Of a stretch of 5,768 nt of DNA, positions 1 through 4,584 are shown piece after piece (position 1 is the first letter of the stretch; each line of letters begins with the position of its first letter). Source of the DNA: Bacteroides sp. UBA1317 (GTDB taxonomy: Bacteria; Bacteroidota; Bacteroidia; Bacteroidales; Bacteroidaceae). Made by a program: the position numbers and the translations under genes. The stretch spans positions 1 through 5,768 of the forward strand of contig DBTL01000100.1 of NCBI GenBank assembly GCA_002307035.1, read 5' to 3'. The notes beneath the pieces were generated by a model that worked only from the letters and a program-made list of their open reading frames with translations, ran no database searches and had not been told where the DNA came from.

Positions 1-1179
1 AGCAGTTAGTCGTTCGGCTATTACCGTTTGCTCGGCAAATGTCGGTACATATGCTTTTACTAATCCAAAATCAAGAAATTTGCAGTTTAATGTGTCACTT
101 ACTAGACCTTGTGAATGCGTCCAGAAATCATAGACGACACGAGGCTGTTTGCATAACATTGCCATATATAGAGGATGTACGTTTTTCTTTGGTGTAACAA
201 TCGTATAAGCTGGGCTTACAATACCTTCCATTGAAGATAAAGCACTACGTCCCTGCCACATTCTCATCGTGTTATACCCGATGTCATTGGAACATATTCG
301 CTTGTATTTTGATTTATCATCATTGGAAATGTCGCGTTTATCTGACTCGGATTGTAAAATCACTCCACGATTTGCTGTAATAGATAGTAGAGGTAAATCC
401 TCTCGATGTGTTTCGTTTCGTTCAATAAATAATTCATGAAAGCGCTTCACATCCCATTTGTTGGTGAAACCTGTAAAACGTTTTTTTCCACTAAGCAGTT
501 GTTGCATCAGCCCATGTTTGCGGCGAGTAAGTGCATCGATCAATTTCGACTGTTGTTCAATTGCGTCATCCCATGTGCTTAATATTTCTGCTATTTTCTT
601 CTGCTCGGGAAGAGTAGGGAGAAGGATGCTCAATTTTGCGATACTATTGTAGCTGATAGAATAAACTTTTGTGCCTTGAGCTATTTTTCGTAGTAAATTA
701 GAGTCATACTTATTCTTGAATAGAAAGCGGCCAAAGCCAATCTGCACATATTTACTGTTAAGCCTGAGGGCTATTGTGTGCAATCCAGCAATAATCTTTT
801 TATTATCTGTATTTATTATTTCCAAAGCTTTCCCTACACCATTATAATCTTCTGAAGCATCAGTTATTAAAAGATCTCCGTTTTTTAAATATGGAAAATC
901 TTCCTTTTCTTGTTTTTCATCGGAAATTATACCGTTACGTAAAAAAGGAAGTATATCTTTATCTAAAAATACTTTATCCCTCTCCGCATTAATATGGATA
1001 TCTCCATAATGAACATACCTTAATTGTTGTGGCTCTGTTGTCATTTGATCTCGTGAAAAAGAAAAAGTTGGGAGCTGAGATCCTACTTCCCCTAATCTTT
1101 TCACCTTCCATCCCTCTGGAATAACCCCCAACGGAGAATCTCTATATCCTTCTGGTATATGTTCGTTATCTTGTTTCAT
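1..1179 (-). CDS. hsdS: Type I restriction-modification specificity subunit HsdS, two TRDs, C-terminus cut by window edge
   Basis: HsdS binds the split DNA target of a type I enzyme and positions the HsdM (and HsdR) subunits. From the ATG at 1179-1177 the frame is open for 393 codons to the window edge, with no stop. The N-terminus has the classic HsdS opening DSPLGVIPEGWKVKRLGE (residues 14-31). TRD1 covers about residues 30-180. The central conserved helix region follows (LPTLPEQKKIAEILSTWDDA, about 188-207, then a coiled-coil stretch to about 230). TRD2 covers about 240-375 and carries the familiar YNTMRMWQG and GIVSPAYTIV signatures. The last residues, AEQTVIAERLTA, begin the second conserved helix, so perhaps 20-40 residues are missing. 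TRD1 is much more AT-rich than the rest (about 25-30% GC in 781-900 against about 45% in 481-540), as expected for a swapped recognition domain. The start codon overlaps the end of the upstream dinD-like remnant. The recognition sequence cannot be read from the protein. Confidence 0.95.
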   Translation of the reverse strand, partial: MKQDNEHIPEGYRDSPLGVIPEGWKVKRLGEVGSQLPTFSFSRDQMTTEPQQLRYVHYGDIHINAERDKVFLDKDILPFLRNGIISDEKQEKEDFPYLKNGDLLITDASEDYNGVGKALEIINTDNKKIIAGLHTIALRLNSKYVQIGFGRFLFKNKYDSNLLRKIAQGTKVYSISYNSIAKLSILLPTLPEQKKIAEILSTWDDAIEQQSKLIDALTRRKHGLMQQLLSGKKRFTGFTNKWDVKRFHELFIERNETHREDLPLLSITANRGVILQSESDKRDISNDDKSKYKRICSNDIGYNTMRMWQGRSALSSMEGIVSPAYTIVTPKKNVHPLYMAMLCKQPRVVYDFWTHSQGLVSDTLNCKFLDFGLVKAYVPTFAEQTVIAERLTA

Positions 1180-1317
1180 CGTTCTTTAACCTTTTTTCGT
1201 TTTTCTTCTCAATCGCTTTTATGTTCTCCGCTGTAGGTAAACTCTGGGCACCGTGACGAATCTTCCTATCTCGACCATTTTGGTGATCTCACCGAAATGG
1301 TTCTTTATATCGCTCAT
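1166..1317 (-). pseudogene. DinD-like gene remnant between hsdM and hsdS, internally deleted and frameshifted
   Basis: This stretch fills the hsdM-hsdS gap and is seen only when two frames are read. The first frame starts at the ATG at 1317 and gives NHFGEITKMVEIG before running into unrelated residues and a TAA at 1219-1221. The second frame, from about 1262, gives KIRHGAQSLPTAENIKAIEKK (positions about 1262-1200), then NEKRLKNDETR and a TAA at 1166-1168. From memory of the family, the first piece resembles the mid-N-terminal DHF..I.KMV.IGS motif of DinD (DNA-damage-inducible protein D). The second resembles the DinD C-terminus, with its LPT....IK..EK pattern. An intact DinD is about 270-290 residues, so most of the gene is gone. 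The frame change lies near 1262-1266. The old stop overlaps the hsdS start by 14 bases, which suggests the intact gene was translationally coupled to hsdS. The family name is recalled, not searched. Confidence 0.62.
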
Positions 1318-1335
1318 GGTTTCACCTATTATATA

Positions 1336-2865
1336 TTAATATCCCAATTCTTTTAAATACCCTTTCATCTTCTCTTGTACTTCTTTCAGCTCTATTTCCA
1401 GCTGGTCTATCTCTTTTTGTACAGCAGAGATATCTATTTCTTCTTCCTCCTCAAAAGTATCTACATAGCGGGGAATATTGAGATTAAAGTCGTTTTCTGC
1501 TATTTCTTCGGGGGTAGCCACATAGGCATATTTGTCTTCAGCTACTCCAGCTTCCAGTTCTTCATTGGTGAATGTACGGTAGGTGGTAACAATATGCTCT
1601 ATATCTTTCGGGCGAAGCTTATTTTGATTCTTGCCGTTTTCAAATTCTTTGCTGGCATCAATAAACAGTACGTTATTGTTTTTCTTTCCTTTATTAAAGA
1701 TAACAATCGCTGCCGGAATGCCTGTACCGAAGAATAGGTTGGCCGGTAATCCTATCACGGCTTCCAATAGATTCTCTTCGATTGTTTGTTTGCGGATTTT
1801 GCCTTCACTTGCTCCTCTAAACAAAACGCCATGGGGTATAACAACTCCCACTTTGCCGTGTCCTTCGTAAGCTACTTCTATCATGTGACTGATAAATGCC
1901 CAATCACCTTTACTCTTTGGCGGAACACCACGCCAGAAACGGTGATAAAGATCTTCGTCTGCTTCTTCTGCCCCCCATTTGTCGAGGCTAAAGGGCGGAT
2001 TTGCCACAACCGTATCAAACTTCATTAGTTCATCACCTTCTTTGAGCTTCGGAGTTCGCAAGGTATCTCCCCATCGGATGATGGCACTATCAAACCCGTG
2101 AAGGAACATATTCATCATGGCTAATGCCCAGGTACTTCCATTTAATTCTTGTCCATAGAGAGAAAAATTATTCCCGTCAACTTCTTGTCCGGCTTTAATT
2201 AGTAAGGAGCCGGAACCACAAGTAGGGTCGCAGATTCTTGCTCCGGGCTTGCTTTTAGTTAACTTAGCCAGCAAAGAAGAAACTTCTGCCGGTGTGAAGA
2301 AGTCGCCGGCTTTTTTGCCGGATTCACTCGCAAAGGTAGAAACCAGATACATGTAGGCATCTCCGATGATATCGTTCCCTTCCAAATATGATTCGTTGAA
2401 GTTCATTTTCTCACTAGAGAAATCTAGTAATAAATTTTTCAAACGAATATTTTTATCTTTAGCATCCCCCAAATTGCTACTGTTAAAGTCTATGTTGCGA
2501 AAAATGCCGCTTCCATCTTCGCTGCTCATCTTCTCGCGATTTGCTTCTTCGAGGTTGGCCAATGCGATGTTTATAAGTTCACCTATATTGTTTTCGTTTC
2601 TATGTTCAAACAAATAATCGAAAGAGCTTTCAGCCGGAACATTGAAGCGTTCTCGTTTCATTGCTCTTTCTGCCCTTGTGGCGTCTCCGTCGTATTTTGC
2701 TATATATTCATTATATTTGGCTTTATGGACATCACTTACATATTTGAGAAATAACATCGTGAGAATGTAGTCTTTGTATTGGCTTGGGTCAATTACTCCT
2801 CGGAAAGTATCACATGCTTTCCATACAATTCTGTTGATGTCTTCTTGTCTTGTTCTTATTTCCAT
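1336..2865 (-). CDS. hsdM: Type I restriction-modification DNA adenine methyltransferase subunit HsdM
   Basis: HsdM transfers a methyl group from S-adenosylmethionine to adenine N6 in the site chosen by HsdS, and is also the core of the restriction complex. The 509-residue product is full length for the family. Its N-terminal helical domain (about 1-150) contains the HsdM_N-type stretch YKDYILTMLFLKYVSD (30-45). The methylase domain has GDFFTP (187-192), the SAM-binding motif I DPTCGSG (213-219) and the catalytic motif IV NPPF (289-292), all intact, so it should be active. GLPANLFFGTGIP (372-384) is another typical HsdM segment. The tail (about 471-509) has a run of acidic residues followed by a predicted coiled coil, probably for contact with HsdS. 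The ATG lies 8 bases after the stop of the half specificity gene, so the two are co-transcribed. A dinD-like relic, then hsdS, follow downstream. Confidence 0.97.
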   Translation of the reverse strand: MEIRTRQEDINRIVWKACDTFRGVIDPSQYKDYILTMLFLKYVSDVHKAKYNEYIAKYDGDATRAERAMKRERFNVPAESSFDYLFEHRNENNIGELINIALANLEEANREKMSSEDGSGIFRNIDFNSSNLGDAKDKNIRLKNLLLDFSSEKMNFNESYLEGNDIIGDAYMYLVSTFASESGKKAGDFFTPAEVSSLLAKLTKSKPGARICDPTCGSGSLLIKAGQEVDGNNFSLYGQELNGSTWALAMMNMFLHGFDSAIIRWGDTLRTPKLKEGDELMKFDTVVANPPFSLDKWGAEEADEDLYHRFWRGVPPKSKGDWAFISHMIEVAYEGHGKVGVVIPHGVLFRGASEGKIRKQTIEENLLEAVIGLPANLFFGTGIPAAIVIFNKGKKNNNVLFIDASKEFENGKNQNKLRPKDIEHIVTTYRTFTNEELEAGVAEDKYAYVATPEEIAENDFNLNIPRYVDTFEEEEEIDISAVQKEIDQLEIELKEVQEKMKGYLKELGY

Positions 2866-2873
2866 TTGGTTAT

Positions 2874-3437
2874 TTATTTTTTTATGATTTTGTTAAGAAT
2901 GTGGTCTGTCAGCTCTTTCTTTTTTTGTGCGATGCGTAAATGCAGAGCGAATTCTTCGTCTTGTAGTTCGCTAAAAACTACAATGGCTCTTTGTTTTTCA
3001 ATGTCCGGGATGCTGATTTCAAGCTCTTCTAGCATCGGTTTTGTTATTGACGGTGTAGAGCTTCCTACAGCATTTGCACTTAATTGTCTCAATACCTTGG
3101 AGGTATTAAGATACCAGCATAGATATTCTGGAGCAATGATAGGACTGTTTACCCTTATTACAAAAAAAGAAGAGGAGGCGACGGCTTTTCCTATATTTAT
3201 ATTATATAATGCACAGAAGTTTGATGTACCCTTTGCTGCAAAGAGCAAGTCGCCATCATAAAGTAAATGACTTTCTATTTTGTCTTCTTTCTTAATGCTT
3301 GATTTTATCTCTTCTTTTTTTAGTTCTCCGTTTTGCTTAAAGTCTTTTACCTGTAGGTATAGAATATCTTCATCGGGGGAATCTTTTTGGTAGATTCCCG
3401 ATCGGATGAGGGCTATATCTTTAATCTTTAGATTCAT
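2874..3437 (-). CDS. Half-size HsdS-like specificity protein (single TRD), first gene of the operon
   Basis: The 187-residue product is about half the length of a normal HsdS. It has one target-recognition domain (about 1-145) and one terminal helix (about 146-187). Recognisable features are the opening IKDIALIRSGIYQK, the DGDLLFAAKGT block (about 61-71, matching the usual DGDLLI/FA.KG of HsdS TRDs), PEYLCWYLNT (about 103-112), and SSTPSITKPMLEELEISIPD followed by EKQRAIVVFSELQDEE, the usual TRD-to-helix transition. The helix then runs to a lysine-rich C-terminus. The ATG at 3437 follows a good Bacteroides-type promoter, and the stop is 8 bases before hsdM. It may dimerise to bind DNA with HsdM, or act as an alternative or modulating subunit; this is inference. 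It is not simply a broken hsdS, because both ends look natural and the position directly before hsdM is orderly. A separate complete-looking hsdS lies after hsdM. Confidence 0.85.
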   Translation of the reverse strand: MNLKIKDIALIRSGIYQKDSPDEDILYLQVKDFKQNGELKKEEIKSSIKKEDKIESHLLYDGDLLFAAKGTSNFCALYNINIGKAVASSSFFVIRVNSPIIAPEYLCWYLNTSKVLRQLSANAVGSSTPSITKPMLEELEISIPDIEKQRAIVVFSELQDEEFALHLRIAQKKKELTDHILNKIIKK

Positions 3438-3460
3438 TTATATCTGAGTAATTGGGTTAC

Positions 3461-3480
3461 GAATGCAAATATACGCATTC
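3461..3480. repeat. Inverted repeat spanning the hsd promoter -7 box
   Basis: The arms GAATGC (3461-3466) and GCATTC (3475-3480) are perfect 6-bp inverses around 8 bases that contain most of the -7 box. Placement over the promoter would suit a repressor site, but the arms are short and no regulator gene is adjacent. Confidence 0.3.
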
Positions 3481-3495
3481 TTTTGGTTATTCAAA
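3466..3495 (-). promoter_or_regulatory. Promoter of the hsd operon (Bacteroides-type -33/-7)
   Basis: On the minus strand, TATATTTG (3473-3466) matches the Bacteroides -7 consensus TAnnTTTG exactly. TTTG (3495-3492) lies 18 bases upstream as a -33 element. Transcription would start near 3459, leaving a leader of roughly 20 bases before the ATG at 3437. No Shine-Dalgarno sequence is evident, which is normal for this phylum. The -7 box lies inside a small inverted repeat (3461-3480). Confidence 0.65.
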
Positions 3496-3507
3496 ATATT
3501 TAAGTAG

Positions 3508-3532
3508 AAAGATTACGAACTTGATAATCTTT
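3508..3532. repeat. 8-bp inverted repeat with T-rich flank
   Basis: AAAGATTA (3508-3515) and TAATCTTT (3525-3532) are perfect inverses with a 9-base loop. A T-rich tail follows on the plus strand. The stem is nearly all A/T, so as a terminator it would be weak. It sits between the DUF1016 remnant and the hsd promoter. Confidence 0.25.
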
Positions 3533-3567
3533 TATTTCATCTTCTCTTAGTGTAGTAATAATGTTTG

Positions 3568-3953
3568 TTATTGCATTCGTCTTTGTCGGGCCACAAAGGA
3601 AAAGCCTTTTCCTAACTCTAACAGAGAAGATTGCATATTGTCTATTAATCCTTGCTCAATGTCCTTCTCAAAATAGGATGAATCTTCTTTGATGTCCATG
3701 AAGTTCAATATATAAGGGTTCCGAATGAATTCTTCTGTGGCCGGTTTTTCTAAAAGTTCAACGGCTTCATTTTTTACAGCTTCTTAGGTGGCGCTAGATT
3801 ACAGTCTTTCGTAGTAGCGCACGAAAATTTGCCGAGCGAGTTGTGGGCTCGATCAATTTTCCTTGGCCGCCTCATTCATATACCACATGCGAACTTATTC
3901 ATTTTCTACCGAAATGAGTTTTCGATAATGCGTCTTTCTCAATTCGTGACGCA
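3568..3953 (-). pseudogene. Decayed DUF1016 (YhcG-like, PDDEXK nuclease family) gene fragment
   Basis: One minus-strand frame reads as a DUF1016 protein interrupted by stops. In order it gives RHELRKTHYRKLISVENE, stop (3895-3897), VRMWYMNEAAKEN, stop (3853-3855), SSPQLARQIFVRYYERL, stop (3799-3801), SSAT, stop (3784-3786). A 71-codon open stretch follows that includes EEFIRNPYILNFMDIKED, DIEQGLIDNMQSSLLELGKG and FSFVARQRRMQ, ending at the stop 3568-3570. As recalled, family members have THYR.L..VE, then WYM.EAA..NWSSRQL.RQI..YYERL, then a FIRDPYVLEFL...LLELGKGF.FVARQ region. The match across the stops is continuous, and several stops are one base from the expected codon (for example TGG to TGA in AKENW). 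The catalytic C-terminal half (the D and ExK part) and the N-terminus are absent. A further short match in another frame (KHYY, near 3552-3563) hints at a frameshift just past 3568. The gene cannot make an active nuclease. Confidence 0.8.
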
Positions 3954-3975
3954 CTGCGTCACGAATTGAGAAAGA
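3933..3975. repeat. Perfect 43-bp palindrome (21-bp arms, 1-base centre)
   Basis: The arms 3933-3953 and 3955-3975 are exact reverse complements around a single C at 3954. The inner part is TTCGTGACGCA (3943-3953) facing TGCGTCACGAA (3955-3965), and pairing stops at 3932/3976. The left arm belongs to the DUF1016 remnant (it encodes VRHELRK on the minus strand). Recognisable family similarity ends at about the centre. The right arm therefore looks like an inverted duplication made at the breakpoint. There is no T-run to make it a terminator. Confidence 0.9.
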
Positions 3976-4070
3976 TATACTCAGAAACGCCAATGGGTTG
4001 GCTACTCGATTCAAGTGAATATTGTGCCAGTATGTTATCTTTGCTTTTAACCAAGCGTGGGATACTGAAT

Positions 4071-4097
4071 AATTCACCCTCAGCTTGGGGGTGAATT
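4071..4097. repeat. 9-bp-stem hairpin
   Basis: AATTCACCC (4071-4079) and GGGTGAATT (4089-4097) pair perfectly around a 9-base loop. Neither strand has a following T-run, so a standard intrinsic terminator is not supported. It may be a leftover terminator, a protein site or part of a repeat element. Confidence 0.45.
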
Positions 4098-4361
4098 GAT
4101 GTATACGAAGAATATAAGAGATACAATTAATTAGCTATAAAACGATACATGTTGTAAAGATATGAAATAATATGTTATTGAATAGCGAAACAAAAAGATT
4201 AATTTTTCACACTTCTTCTTGTTTTGTTGTTGATTACCTGTCTCTTCTGTGCATGTTATTCTTGGTGGGCAAGTCTTTCATGTATTTCTTATTTCTTTTC
4301 TTCGTACTATCTATCCCTATACTTCGTATGATCTAGTCCTTCTTTATAGGAATAATACGTA

Positions 4362-4445
4362 GTCACACAGTTGCGTGACTATGATCACACAGTTGCAGTA
4401 CTATGGTCACACATGTGTGTTACTATGGTCACGCAACTGTGTGAC
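4362..4445. repeat. 18-bp exact inverted repeat formed by the outer units of the array
   Basis: GTCACACAGTTGCGTGAC (4362-4379) is the exact reverse complement of GTCACGCAACTGTGTGAC (4428-4445). The 48 bases between them are the two inner units. The last unit is therefore an inverted copy of the first, so the array as a whole can fold into one long hairpin or cruciform on either strand. Confidence 0.9.
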
Positions 4446-4450
4446 AACTA
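4363..4450. repeat. Four 22-bp imperfect tandem repeats of a palindromic unit
   Basis: Units lie at 4363-4384, 4385-4406, 4407-4428 and 4429-4450, each exactly 22 bases. The first two share TCACACAGTTGC. The third begins TCACACATGTGTG, and units 1-3 end in CTATGA or CTATGG. Each unit is itself roughly palindromic (TCAC...GTGA), and unit 3 contains a perfect 12-bp palindrome CACACATGTGTG (4408-4419). The array lies about 135-220 bases upstream of the SEC-C gene start, in the gap between divergent transcription units. It could be an operator array, a REP-like element or a cruciform-forming site. I cannot assign it to a known family. Confidence 0.85.
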
Positions 4451-4552
4451 AGATTCCCTATCATGATTGCTTAGCTTAGCTATCTTAAATATTTAATTCC
4501 TCTGTAGAATATTTATCCTTCTTTTGATATAGTTTTTTTGAAACAAAAGTCT

Positions 4553-4560
4553 TATTTTTG
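4553..4560 (+). promoter_or_regulatory. Probable -7 box of the SEC-C gene promoter
   Basis: TATTTTTG matches the Bacteroides -7 consensus TAnnTTTG exactly and lies 24 bases before the ATG at 4585. No well-spaced -33 TTTG is present: candidates at 4523-4526 and 4537-4540 leave gaps of 26 and 12 bases. The call rests on the -7 box and its position. Confidence 0.45.
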
Positions 4561-4579
4561 TTTGTAAATCAAACAAAAA
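4555..4579. repeat. 10-bp perfect inverted repeat overlapping the -7 box and leader
   Basis: TTTTTGTTTG (4555-4564) and CAAACAAAAA (4570-4579) are perfect inverses with a 5-base loop TAAAT. The left arm overlaps the -7 box and the right arm ends 5 bases before the ATG. AAACAAAA at 4541-4548 can also pair with TTTTGTTT (4556-4563), so two mutually exclusive pairings exist. It could be an operator or a weak leader hairpin; the A/T content makes chance symmetry possible. Confidence 0.45.
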
Positions 4580-4584
4580 CAAAT

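Larger units (their letters stand above)
3976..4552. other. AT-rich non-coding stretch between the DUF1016 remnant and the SEC-C gene
   Basis: I see no supportable gene here. A GTG-initiated open frame on the minus strand (4077-3895) is the same frame as the DUF1016 remnant, but upstream of the palindrome it shows no family resemblance. The stretch contains a hairpin (4071-4097), a weak 6-bp inverted repeat CCTATA/TATAGG (4316-4350) and the 22-bp repeat array (4363-4450). No tRNA, CRISPR or transposase trace was noticed. Confidence 0.6.

Noticed and set aside
458..1870. Plus-strand open frames inside the hsdS and hsdM region
   Set aside because: They lie opposite well-recognised minus-strand genes, have no family resemblance and are codon shadows.
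1..3437. Invertible (phase-variable) hsdS shufflon
   Set aside because: Both S genes face the same way, I saw no long inverted repeats between them, and there is no recombinase gene in the window. It could still exist beyond the left edge.
3459..3580. 10-bp inverted pair ACGAATGCAA (3459-3468) and TTGCATTCGT (3571-3580)
   Set aside because: It is short, and one copy falls within the DUF1016 relic coding sequence and the other in the promoter; chance is the simplest explanation.
3895..4077. Minus-strand 60-codon open frame starting with GTG
   Set aside because: Its C-terminal part is the in-frame start of the DUF1016 relic and its first part shows no recognisable family, so it is not called as a separate gene.
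4071..4097. Intrinsic terminator
   Set aside because: The stem is good but neither strand has a following T-run, so it is listed only as a hairpin.
4363..4450. CRISPR array
   Set aside because: The 22-bp units are directly adjacent with no unique spacers and are palindromic throughout, unlike a repeat-spacer array.
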